Below are positions 1 through 5,867 of a DNA stretch of 5,867 nt, piece by piece. The stretch's first letter is position 1, and every line of letters starts with the position of its first letter. Made by a program: the position numbers and the translations under genes. The notes beneath the pieces are model-generated. The model made no database searches. It was not told the origin of the DNA and saw only the letters and a list, made by a program, of their open reading frames with translations. Source of the stretch: Tannerella sp. (GTDB lineage: Bacteria > Bacteroidota > Bacteroidia > Bacteroidales > Tannerellaceae). Location: NCBI GenBank assembly GCA_031263835.1, contig JAISEZ010000215.1, forward strand, positions 1 through 5,867, in the 5' to 3' direction.

Positions 1-4
1 ATAC

Positions 5-23
5 GGGCGAAAGCATTTCGCCC
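5..23. repeat. Perfect hairpin, REP-like palindrome
   Basis: The arms GGGCGAAA (5-12) and TTTCGCCC (16-23) are exact reverse complements around a 3-nt GCA loop. The pairing can be extended to 2-26 with one C-C mismatch (T2-A26, A3-T25). No T tract follows, so it is a poor intrinsic terminator, although it could end or stabilise a transcript coming from the left. GC-rich palindromes of this kind are common as dispersed intergenic REP-like elements. Only one copy lies in the window, so that assignment is inference. Confidence 0.55.
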
Positions 24-28
24 CTACG

Positions 29-42
29 AACTGCTAACTGCC
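29..42. repeat. Two-copy 7-bp tandem repeat
   Basis: AACTGCT (29-35) is followed directly by AACTGCC (36-42). It is short and would be unremarkable alone, but the reverse complement of 31-41 matches the repeat at the right window edge (5857-5867) at 9 of 11 positions. This suggests one repeat family placed in opposite orientations. Confidence 0.4.
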
Positions 43-71
43 GATTCGCATAACCAATTATTTTATAACAA

Positions 72-1478
72 ATGAAACTTCGACACTTAACTATCCGTCA
101 TACAGGCCGCTGGGCTGTATGTCTGCTTGCCGGGCTGATTGGGCAGGTTTTTGCACAATCCGGTGCGAATCCGTCGCATATCTACCGGATTGATATCAAA
201 AAGGAAATCAATCGAACCACCCAAATCTATCTCAGCCGCGGACTGAGCGAGGCGCAAATGCTTGACGCGGATGCCGTACTCATTCATCTGAACACGTACG
301 GAGGACTGCTGGAGTCGGCGGATTCGATGCGCACCGCCATTTTGTACAGTCCCATCCCCGTATATGTGTTTATTGATAACAACGCCGCCTCTGCGGGAGC
401 GCTTATTTCGCTGGCATGCAAAAAAATATACATGCGCAGGGGGGCAAATATCGGCGCCGCGACCGTGGTGGACGCAAGCGGCGGCGAAATGCCCGACAAA
501 TACCAGTCCTACATGCGTTCCATGATGCGTTCCACGGCCGAAGCGCATGGAAAGGATACGGTTATCCGGGGGCAGGATACGACTTTCCGCTGGCGACGCG
601 ACCCGCAGATTGCCGAAGCCATGGTGGACGACCGTATCGTGATTCCCGGCCTGATTGACTCCGGCAAAACGCTGACATTTACTGCCGAAGAAGCCTTGCA
701 GTGGGGATACTGCGACGGCATCGCCGAGTCGGTGGAGGATGTGCTCGCGAACCATTTGGGTTATCGGGAATATACGCTGACGAATTATCACCCGTCGTGG
801 CTGGATAACCTGAGAGGGTTCCTGATGAATCCGGTGCTGCAGTCCATCCTGATTCTGCTTATCATTGGCGGCATCTACTTTGAGCTGCAGACGCCGGGCA
901 TCGGTTTCCCGCTGATTGCCTCCATCCTTGCGGCCGTGCTGTATTTCGCACCGCTGTACGTGGAAGGACTGGCCGCCAACTGGGAAATTCTGCTGTTTGT
1001 CATTGGCGTCATTCTGGTGGTACTGGAGATATTTGTAATACCCGGGTTCGGTGTAACCGGCATTGGCGGCATGGTATTGATGGTGACCGGATTTATCCTC
1101 GCCCTGCTGAATAATACGACTTTCCACTTCGAGGGCGTGAGCGGCGGTGAAGTGGGACGCGCCTTCATGACTGTGAGCATCGGCATCGTACTGGGGATGG
1201 CGGGCATGATATGGCTGTCGAACCGCATTGGCACACAGGGCATGTTGCGCAGGGTGGCCTTAACCGCCGACCTGCAGGCATCCATCTCCGCGCCGCCGCT
1301 TTCCGGGCTGGTCGGCAGAGAGGGAACGGCAGTCACCGTGTTGCGTCCTTCGGGAAAAGTGATGATTGAAGACGAGTGGTACGACGGCGTTTCGGAATCG
1401 GGCTTTATCGAGAAAGGCGCCAGCATACGCGTCGTACGTTTCGAAAACGCACAGGTGTATGTAGAAGAAACTTTCTGA
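72..1478 (+). CDS. NfeD family membrane-bound serine protease (long form)
   Basis: The 468-residue protein has the full architecture of long NfeD (NfeD1b) proteins. A signal peptide covers about residues 1-28, with basic KLRHLTIRHTGR, hydrophobic WAVCLLAGLIG and likely cleavage at VFA|QS. A ClpP/crotonase-like protease domain follows at about 36-230. The probable nucleophile is Ser107 in NNAASAGA and the probable general base is Lys143 in EMPDKYQSYMRS, by analogy with the Ser/Lys dyad of archaeal PH1510. Five hydrophobic segments lie near 255-272, 275-297, 303-322, 326-348 and 364-383, and an NfeD OB-fold domain at about 410-468 (LVGREGTA...GKVMIEDEWYDG). The family cleaves hydrophobic membrane-protein segments and usually works with a stomatin/flotillin (SPFH) partner. 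None is seen here; the next gene is fhs. The ATG at 72 is the only start that gives the signal peptide, and its leader is A/T-rich without a Shine-Dalgarno sequence. Family assignment is strong; substrate is unknown. Confidence 0.93.
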   Translation: MKLRHLTIRHTGRWAVCLLAGLIGQVFAQSGANPSHIYRIDIKKEINRTTQIYLSRGLSEAQMLDADAVLIHLNTYGGLLESADSMRTAILYSPIPVYVFIDNNAASAGALISLACKKIYMRRGANIGAATVVDASGGEMPDKYQSYMRSMMRSTAEAHGKDTVIRGQDTTFRWRRDPQIAEAMVDDRIVIPGLIDSGKTLTFTAEEALQWGYCDGIAESVEDVLANHLGYREYTLTNYHPSWLDNLRGFLMNPVLQSILILLIIGGIYFELQTPGIGFPLIASILAAVLYFAPLYVEGLAANWEILLFVIGVILVVLEIFVIPGFGVTGIGGMVLMVTGFILALLNNTTFHFEGVSGGEVGRAFMTVSIGIVLGMAGMIWLSNRIGTQGMLRRVALTADLQASISAPPLSGLVGREGTAVTVLRPSGKVMIEDEWYDGVSESGFIEKGASIRVVRFENAQVYVEETF

Positions 1479-1490
1479 GATTTGGCCGGC

Positions 1491-1498
1491 GGGGGGGG
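1491..1498. repeat. G8 homopolymer in the nfeD-fhs gap
   Basis: Eight consecutive G residues lie 13 bases after the nfeD stop codon and 16 bases before the -7-like element of fhs, followed by an A6T5 tract at 1501-1511. Runs of this length are prone to slippage during replication and also to sequencing error. The rest of the 68-bp gap holds the weak promoter and an A/T-rich leader. Confidence 0.8.
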
Positions 1499-1513
1499 AT
1501 AAAAAATTTTTCG

Positions 1514-1520
1514 TATCTTG
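1514..1520 (+). promoter_or_regulatory. Putative -7 element of fhs
   Basis: TATCTTG resembles the Bacteroidota -7 consensus TAnnTTTG with one T missing, and lies 26 bases upstream of the fhs ATG, a spacing close to that of the stronger promoter at 3974. No TTTG -33 box is seen at the usual distance; the nearest (1481-1484) is 29 bases upstream, which is too far. fhs may instead be read through from nfeD. Confidence 0.4.
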
Positions 1521-1546
1521 CGAGCCGATTTTTTAATAAACAGAAT

Positions 1547-3220
1547 ATGAAAACAGATATTGAAATAGCCCGTTCCATACGGATGCAGCCTGTCACGGCC
1601 ATTGCCGAACGCATGGGCATCAACCCGGAGGATTTGGAACTTTACGGAAAGTACAAGGCCAAAGTCCCGCTGTCGTACAAGTCGGCTCCGCCGCGTTTCA
1701 GCGACCCGAAACTGATTCTCGTCTCCGCCATCTCGCCCACGCCGGCGGGCGAAGGCAAAACGACCGTTTCCATCGGCCTGTCGCAGGCCCTGAACCGCCT
1801 CGGACGGCAAGCCAGCGTCGTTCTGCGCGAGCCGTCGTTAGGCCCCGTCTTCGGCATCAAGGGCGGCGCAACGGGCGGAGGGTATGCGCAGGTGCTCCCG
1901 ATGGAAGACATCAACCTTCACTTCACGGGTGACTTTGCCGCCATCGAAAAGGCGCACAACCTCCTGGCGGCGCTGATTGACAACCATATTCAAAGTAAAA
2001 GCCATTCCCTCAATCTGGACCCGCGCACCATTTCGTGGAAACGGGTGATGGACATGAACGACCGTTCGCTGCGGAAGCTCGTTGCCGGACTGGGCGGAAC
2101 AACTTCCGGCATCCCGCGCGAAACGGGCTTCGACATCACGGCTGCCTCCGAGGTGATGGCCATTCTCTGTCTGGCCAGCGACATCCGGGATTTGAAGGAA
2201 CGTCTGGGAAACATCTTCATCGGCTACACGTTTGACCGCAAACCCGTCCATGCACGCGACCTGAAGGCGCACGGTGCCATGGCCGTCCTGCTCAAGGACG
2301 CCATCAAGCCCAACCTGGTGCAGACGATGGAAGGGACGCCCGCCTTCGTTCATGGCGGGCCGTTTGCCAACATCGCCCAGGGCACCAACACGGTGATTGC
2401 GACCAAAACGGCGCTGGCGCTGAGCGAATATACGGTGACCGAAGCCGGTTTCGGTTTCGACCTCGGCGCGGAAAAGTTTCTGGACATCAAATGCCGGGTA
2501 GCCGGACTGACGCCCAATGCGGTGGTGCTTGTGGCAACGGTACGCGCCCTGAAGTATCACGGCGGAAAGCCGCTGAAGACGCTCGCCGAACCCGATTTGA
2601 ACGTCCTCGGGAAAGGTATCGGGAATCTCCAGAAACACATCGAAAACATCAAGATTTTCAACCTGGCGCCGGTGGTTGCCATCAACCGCTTCGCGACCGA
2701 CACGCCGGAAGAACTCGATTTCATCAAGCGTTTCTGTGAAGAAATCAACGTGCCCGTATCCATCGTCGACGTGTGGGGAAAGGGCGGCGAGGGTGCGCTC
2801 GAACTGGCCGGGATGGTGGTCGACAGTTCGGCGACCTGCTGCACGAAGTTCCGGCCGCTCTATGACCTGAACGAAAGCATCGAACGGAAAATCGAAACCA
2901 TTGCGCGAACCATCTACGGCGCGGAAGCCGTGGACTACACCCCGAAAGCCCGTGGACATCTGCTGAAGATTAAAGACCTGGGTCTGGAAGGGCTGGCCAT
3001 CTGCATGGCGAAAACGCAAAAGTCCCTGTCCGACAATCCGGAACTGCTGGGACGCCCGAAGGACTTCATCATCACCGTGCGGGAAATCGAGATTGCCGCC
3101 GGAGCCGGCTTTTTAATCCCCATCACCGGTGACATCATGCGAATGCCCGGCCTGCCCGAAAGCCCGGCCTCCGAACGCATCGACATCGACGACGAAGGAA
3201 TGATTACAGGATTATTCTGA
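1547..3220 (+). CDS. fhs: Formate--tetrahydrofolate ligase
   Basis: This cytoplasmic enzyme joins formate to tetrahydrofolate using ATP, giving 10-formyl-tetrahydrofolate for purine synthesis and initiator-tRNA formylation. Counted from the ATG at 1547 the protein has 557 residues, the usual family length. Visible motifs are the phosphate-binding loop TPAGEGKTT (65-73), the glycine-rich signature GIKGGATGGGY (103-113), GFGFDLGAEKFLDIKCR (301-317) and VATVRALKYHGG (329-340). The N-terminus MKTDIEIARS is typical. The reading frame stays open upstream to 1376, but those 57 codons overlap nfeD in another frame and are unlike the family, so 1547 is the better start. Residue 109 is Thr where the family signature, as I recall it, has Ala. 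The editing enzyme starts 4 bp after the stop, so the two are probably one transcription unit. Confidence 0.97.
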   Translation: MKTDIEIARSIRMQPVTAIAERMGINPEDLELYGKYKAKVPLSYKSAPPRFSDPKLILVSAISPTPAGEGKTTVSIGLSQALNRLGRQASVVLREPSLGPVFGIKGGATGGGYAQVLPMEDINLHFTGDFAAIEKAHNLLAALIDNHIQSKSHSLNLDPRTISWKRVMDMNDRSLRKLVAGLGGTTSGIPRETGFDITAASEVMAILCLASDIRDLKERLGNIFIGYTFDRKPVHARDLKAHGAMAVLLKDAIKPNLVQTMEGTPAFVHGGPFANIAQGTNTVIATKTALALSEYTVTEAGFGFDLGAEKFLDIKCRVAGLTPNAVVLVATVRALKYHGGKPLKTLAEPDLNVLGKGIGNLQKHIENIKIFNLAPVVAINRFATDTPEELDFIKRFCEEINVPVSIVDVWGKGGEGALELAGMVVDSSATCCTKFRPLYDLNESIERKIETIARTIYGAEAVDYTPKARGHLLKIKDLGLEGLAICMAKTQKSLSDNPELLGRPKDFIITVREIEIAAGAGFLIPITGDIMRMPGLPESPASERIDIDDEGMITGLF

Positions 3221-3224
3221 CCGC

Positions 3225-3716
3225 ATGAACGGACCGGAAAAATTATATCTGTTGCTGGAGGAGTTGCAGATTCAGTTTGAATATGTAGAGCATCCGGCCG
3301 CGCCCACCATTGCCATCGCCAAACAGTACTGGGCCGGACACGATGCCCGGCATTGCAAGAACCTGTTTTTCCGCAATCACAAGGGAAACCGGCATTACCT
3401 GGTCATTCTGGATTGCGATTGCGAGATGGATATCCACGGCATCGAGAAACAGTTGCATCAGGGGAAATTGAGTTTTGCTTCCGAACAGCGCCTGATGAAC
3501 TGTCTGGGTGTAACGCCCGGTTCGGTCACGCCCTTCGGTTTGATAAACGACCGGGAACATCGTGTGCAGGTCTTTCTGGACAGGCATCTCCAACATGCCG
3601 GGCGACTGAGTTTTCATCCGTGCATCAACACGGCGTCGCTGATCATTTCAAATGCCGGATTCATCAAGTTCATGACCTGTATGCAAAACCCCTTCGAATG
3701 GATGGATGTATATTGA
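3225..3716 (+). CDS. Prolyl-tRNA editing deacylase, YbaK/ProX family
   Basis: The 163-residue protein matches the single-domain YbaK/EbsC-type deacylases (ProX/PrdX group), which hydrolyse prolyl-tRNA mischarged with alanine or cysteine in the cytoplasm. Supporting segments are the N-terminal helix and strand EKLYLLLEELQIQFEYVEHP (5-24), CKNLFFRNHKGNRHYLVIL (44-62), in which Lys45 fits the conserved functional lysine of the family, the loop GVTPGSVTPFGL (95-106), and FHPCINTASLIIS (130-142). Length is normal for free-standing members. It starts 4 bp after the fhs stop with no promoter between, so co-transcription is very likely. It ends in two in-frame TGA codons (3714-3719). Whether it prefers Ala- or Cys-tRNAPro cannot be told from the sequence; the PrdX/ProXp-ala-like motifs hint at alanine. 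Confidence 0.9.
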   Translation: MNGPEKLYLLLEELQIQFEYVEHPAAPTIAIAKQYWAGHDARHCKNLFFRNHKGNRHYLVILDCDCEMDIHGIEKQLHQGKLSFASEQRLMNCLGVTPGSVTPFGLINDREHRVQVFLDRHLQHAGRLSFHPCINTASLIISNAGFIKFMTCMQNPFEWMDVY

Positions 3717-3718
3717 TG

Positions 3719-3750
3719 ATTCAAAGATTCGAAAATTCAAAGATTCAAAG
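3719..3750. repeat. Four-copy 8-bp tandem repeat
   Basis: Four 8-bp units run in exact register: ATTCAAAG (3719), ATTCGAAA (3727, two changes), ATTCAAAG (3735) and ATTCAAAG (3743). The array starts within the second stop codon of the editing gene. It opens the 286-bp gap 3717-4002, which holds no convincing gene. Confidence 0.85.
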
Positions 3751-3776
3751 TAACAGACGCATGTCACGCAGTCGCC

Positions 3777-3792
3777 TGTTCCGGCGGGAACA
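3777..3792. other. Short stem-loop downstream of the editing gene
   Basis: TGTTCC (3777-3782) pairs perfectly with GGAACA (3787-3792) around a GGCG loop. A weaker stem, CCGC (3794-3797) with GCGG (3805-3808), follows at once. There is no T run, so an intrinsic terminator is not supported. The pair could protect the 3' end of the fhs transcript or be chance. Confidence 0.35.
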
Positions 3793-3869
3793 TCCGCGTA
3801 GTGTGCGGGAATGCCCCAAACAGTTTTGAGGTGCTGTTATATTGTGCAAAGTAGAATGGAGTGCGGTAC

Positions 3870-3884
3870 ATTTCCGATGGAAAT
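3870..3884. other. Short inverted repeat in the intergenic gap
   Basis: ATTTCC (3870-3875) and GGAAAT (3879-3884) form a perfect 6-bp stem with a GAT loop. No T tract follows. It may be a weak RNA hairpin or a chance palindrome. Confidence 0.3.
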
Positions 3885-3910
3885 CTTTAGAATCAGACCG
3901 GATTCCGAAC

Positions 3911-3932
3911 ATTCCATAATTCATAATTCATG
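3911..3932. repeat. Three-copy imperfect 7-bp repeat
   Basis: The units are ATTCCATA (3911-3918, one extra C), ATTCATA (3919-3925) and ATTCATG (3926-3932). They share the ATTC head of the 8-bp units at 3719-3750. The array lies about 40 bp upstream of the -7 box of the next gene. Confidence 0.7.
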
Positions 3933-3966
3933 ATTTTCTTCATCCGGAAGGGGAGCGGTTACGTTT

Positions 3967-3990
3967 TTTGAGTTATCTTTGCCACTCAAA
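3967..3990. promoter_or_regulatory. Inverted repeat bracketing the -7 box (candidate operator)
   Basis: TTTGAGT (3967-3973) and ACTCAAA (3984-3990) are perfect reverse complements separated by 10 bases. Those 10 bases are the -7 element TATCTTTG plus CC. A dimeric regulator bound here would cover the promoter core. Part of the dyad would also be in the 5' leader, so an RNA role is limited. No regulator gene is in the window, so the function is inferred. Confidence 0.5.
3974..3981 (+). promoter_or_regulatory. Bacteroidota -7 promoter element
   Basis: TATCTTTG matches the Bacteroidota sigma-factor -7 consensus TAnnTTTG at every fixed position and ends 21 bases before the ATG at 4003, leaving a short A-rich leader (CAAACAAAACAATTCT) with no Shine-Dalgarno sequence. 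No clear TTTG -33 box is seen at the usual distance, which would fit a promoter that needs an activator. Confidence 0.75.
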
Positions 3991-4002
3991 CAAAACAATT
4001 CT

Positions 4003-5844
4003 ATGAAAAAGATTCATTTACTGATTTTATTACTGCTTGTGCCGGGCATTACAGCCCTGGCCGGCGAGCCGGAGCGCCTGCGTCGCGACCGGAGTTTTCT
4101 GGGTATTCATTTCGATTTTCATGCCGGAAACGACTGCAACGAAATCGGAAAAAACACAACTCCCGGAATGATTCATGCCATTATAGACCAGGTTCGTCCC
4201 GACTACGTGCAAATTGACTGCAAGGGTCATGCGGGTTACACGAGTTACCCGACGAAGGCGGGCAATCCCGCGCCGGGCTTTGTGGGCGACCCGTTGCGCA
4301 TGTGGCGCGACGTGACGGCCATGCGCGGCGTGGCGCTCTACATGCACTATTCGGGCGTATGGGACACGCGCGCCCTTGAACTCCATCCGGAGTGGGCGGC
4401 GACGGACGCCGACGGCAAACTCGACAAAGACAAGACTTCCGTCTTCGGCCCCTATGTGGACAAACTGCTGATTCCCCAGCTGAAGGAGCTGGCGGGCGAG
4501 TACGGCGTGGACGGCGTCTGGGTGGACGGCGAATGCTGGGCAACCGTTCCGGACTATGGCGAACGCGCCGTCCGTCTGTTTCAGGAAGCTACGGGCATCA
4601 AAAAGATTCCGAAATCGGCCAAAGACCCCTACTGGTATGAGTGGATGCAATTCCATCGCGAAGGATTCCGCAAGTACCTCCGTCATTACGTCGCGGCCGT
4701 ACACTCGGAATACCCCGATTTCCAGATTTGCAGCAACTGGGCGTTTACGCATCACATGGCGGAGCCGGTTTCCGTGGCGCTCGATTTCCTGTCGGGCGAC
4801 TATTCGCCGAACAACAGCGTCAACTCCGCGCGTTATGCCGGGCGATATCTGGTTCATCAGGGTATCCCGTGGGACTTGATGGCATGGAGTTTCTCCCATA
4901 ATCCCTTTCCAAAGGAACAGAAAACGGCCGTGCAGCTGAAACGCGAAGCGGCCGTCGTACTGGCGCTGGGCGGCGGATTTCAGGCCTATTATACGCAGAA
5001 CCGCGACGGGTCGGTCAGGGTGGAGGAAATGGAAGTCATGGCCGAAGTCGCCCGCTTTGCCCGCGAGCGCCAGCCTTACTGCCACCATTCGATACAGGAG
5101 CCGCAGGTCGCGCTTCTGCTCTCGACGAGCGACTACCAGCGCAATGCCGGCAGTCTCTTCCCGCAGTACGGGGGACAGTCGCGGGGCGTACTGCAATGCC
5201 TGCTGGAAGGACAGCACAGCGTCGACCTGGTGAGCGAGGAACAGCTGGCGCCGGACATGAGCCGGTTTCCGCTGATTGTGATTCCGGAATGGAAAACGGT
5301 TTCACCTGCCTTCCGCGTGGATTTGACCGATTATGTAAAGGCCGGCGGCAGCCTGCTGGTCATCGGAAAAGAGACATCCGGGCAGTTCGCCGCGCTTGCC
5401 GGCGTCCGTCTTGCCGGCGACGAACCGCTGATACAGCCGCTTGGCAACGGGAAAATAGGCTTCCTGCCCGTCTCCGTGGGCGATAAATATGCGGAAAGCG
5501 GCGACGAATCAATCCGCCGGCAGGTGAACGAAGCCGTGCGCACGCTGTTTCCCAATCCGCTGGCGGAGGTCAGCGGTTCGCCGTGGGTGGACGTATCCGT
5601 CAGCCGGTTGAACGGCAGGCGGATTGTGCATCTGGTGAATACGTCCGGCGACCACCGGGGCGCAGGGATTATCCGGTCAATCGACCCGGTCGGCCCGTTG
5701 CAGGTATCCATCCGCTGCGACCGGGAACCGGCGCGAATCACCCTCCAGCCGGCGGGAAAAACGTGCGACTTCACCTGGTCGGACGGAAAAGCGCAGCTGA
5801 AAGTGGACGCCGTCGAGATTTACGATATGCTGGTTATTGAATAA
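4003..5844 (+). CDS. Secreted putative glycoside hydrolase (GHL6/GH29-like barrel)
   Basis: The 613-residue protein has a signal peptide (MKKIHLLILLLLVPG..., cleavage near ALA|GE after residue 20) with no lipobox cysteine, so it is probably periplasmic or secreted. Residues 30-350 read as an (alpha/beta)8 barrel of the hypothetical glycosyl hydrolase 6 / alpha-fucosidase-like kind: GIHFDFH (34-40), YVQIDCKGHAGYTSYPTK (68-85), HPEW (128-131) and GVDGVWVDGECW (168-179). By analogy with GH29, Asp175 is a candidate nucleophile and Glu177 another acidic active-site candidate. Residues about 365-480 resemble the glutamine-amidotransferase-like domain after such barrels (QVALLLSTSDYQ, FPLIVIPEW, YVKAGGSLLVIG), and 530-613 form a beta-rich tail. 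An upstream TTG at 3979 is open in frame but lies inside the -7 box, so the ATG at 4003 is the start. Substrate is unknown and no SusC/SusD genes are adjacent; automated labels such as alpha-L-fucosidase would be provisional. Confidence 0.75.
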   Translation: MKKIHLLILLLLVPGITALAGEPERLRRDRSFLGIHFDFHAGNDCNEIGKNTTPGMIHAIIDQVRPDYVQIDCKGHAGYTSYPTKAGNPAPGFVGDPLRMWRDVTAMRGVALYMHYSGVWDTRALELHPEWAATDADGKLDKDKTSVFGPYVDKLLIPQLKELAGEYGVDGVWVDGECWATVPDYGERAVRLFQEATGIKKIPKSAKDPYWYEWMQFHREGFRKYLRHYVAAVHSEYPDFQICSNWAFTHHMAEPVSVALDFLSGDYSPNNSVNSARYAGRYLVHQGIPWDLMAWSFSHNPFPKEQKTAVQLKREAAVVLALGGGFQAYYTQNRDGSVRVEEMEVMAEVARFARERQPYCHHSIQEPQVALLLSTSDYQRNAGSLFPQYGGQSRGVLQCLLEGQHSVDLVSEEQLAPDMSRFPLIVIPEWKTVSPAFRVDLTDYVKAGGSLLVIGKETSGQFAALAGVRLAGDEPLIQPLGNGKIGFLPVSVGDKYAESGDESIRRQVNEAVRTLFPNPLAEVSGSPWVDVSVSRLNGRRIVHLVNTSGDHRGAGIIRSIDPVGPLQVSIRCDREPARITLQPAGKTCDFTWSDGKAQLKVDAVEIYDMLVIE

Positions 5845-5853
5845 ATAATGCAA

Positions 5854-5867
5854 TTAGTAGTTAGTAG
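5854..5867. repeat. 7-bp tandem repeat at the window edge
   Basis: TTAGTAG occurs twice in a row (5854-5860 and 5861-5867), starting 10 bases after the glycosidase stop codon, and is cut by the end of the window, so the array may be longer. Its 5857-5867 segment resembles the reverse complement of 31-41. Confidence 0.6.

Noticed and set aside
58..68. TTAT-TTT-ATAA dyad or -7 box before nfeD
   Set aside because: It is a 4-bp stem in A/T-rich DNA, the match to TAnnTTTG is poor, and it lies too close to the start codon for a promoter.
87..1127. 346-codon open frame on the minus strand inside the NfeD gene
   Set aside because: It is antisense to a well-supported protease gene and shows no domain, signal peptide or promoter of its own.
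1376..1546. Upstream in-frame extension of fhs by 57 codons
   Set aside because: It overlaps the end of nfeD in another frame, reads as basic low-complexity sequence, and the ATG at 1547 gives the normal family length and N-terminus.
1838..3019. 393-codon open frame on the minus strand inside fhs
   Set aside because: It lies wholly antisense to a confidently identified gene, its translation is rich in His, Arg and Gly with no recognisable domain, and such shadows are common in GC-rich coding DNA.
3777..3792. Intrinsic terminator after the editing gene
   Set aside because: The stem is only 6 bp and no T run follows, so it is kept only as a low-confidence stem-loop.
3353..3829. 158-codon plus-strand frame overlapping the editing gene
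   Set aside because: Most of it is an out-of-frame reading of the YbaK/ProX gene. The tail beyond 3716 is made of the 8-bp repeat and hairpins and resembles no protein I recognise.
3979..4002. TTG start eight codons upstream for the glycosidase
   Set aside because: It sits inside the -7 promoter box, so it would not be transcribed, and the ATG at 4003 gives a clean signal peptide.
4030..5217. 395-codon open frame on the minus strand inside the glycosidase gene
   Set aside because: It is antisense to a gene with a signal peptide and family motifs, and its own translation looks like low-complexity Arg/Val/His shadow.

Overview
The window looks like chromosomal DNA from a member of the Bacteroidota, most likely the order Bacteroidales, with fairly GC-rich coding sequence. 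Three things point there: a perfect match to the Bacteroidota -7 promoter element (TAnnTTTG) in front of the last gene, A-rich leaders without Shine-Dalgarno sequences, and the style of the proteins. The genus cannot be fixed from the sequence alone. All four genes lie on the + strand.

Layout: (1) Positions 1-71 are intergenic, with a short perfect hairpin (5-23) resembling dispersed REP-type palindromes, followed by a two-copy 7-bp repeat. (2) 72-1478 encodes a long-form NfeD protein: signal peptide, ClpP-like Ser/Lys protease domain, membrane segments and a C-terminal OB-fold domain. (3) A 68-bp gap holds a G8 run and a weak -7-like promoter. (4) 1547-3220 is fhs, formate--tetrahydrofolate ligase, apparently complete and catalytically intact. 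(5) 3225-3716, only 4 bp further on, encodes a YbaK/ProX-type prolyl-tRNA editing deacylase, very probably co-transcribed with fhs. (6) 3717-4002 is a non-coding gap with an in-register 8-bp tandem repeat, small hairpins, 7-bp repeats and a well-formed promoter whose -7 box is bracketed by a perfect 7-bp inverted repeat. (7) 4003-5844 encodes a secreted protein that reads as an uncharacterised glycoside hydrolase of the GHL6/GH29-like (alpha/beta)8-barrel type with a glutamine-amidotransferase-like C-terminal domain. (8) The last 23 bases begin another 7-bp repeat, cut by the window edge.

Functionally this is mostly a housekeeping stretch. fhs feeds 10-formyl-tetrahydrofolate to purine synthesis and initiator-tRNA formylation, and the editing enzyme next to it protects proline codons from mischarging. 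The NfeD protein is a membrane quality-control type protease without a visible stomatin/flotillin partner, and the glycosidase is a single-gene unit under its own promoter. I see no mobile element, CRISPR array, RNA gene or defence system. The least explained parts are the dyad at the last promoter, the family of short 7-8 bp repeats in three of the four intergenic stretches (the 68-bp gap has only the G run), and the substrate of the putative glycosidase.
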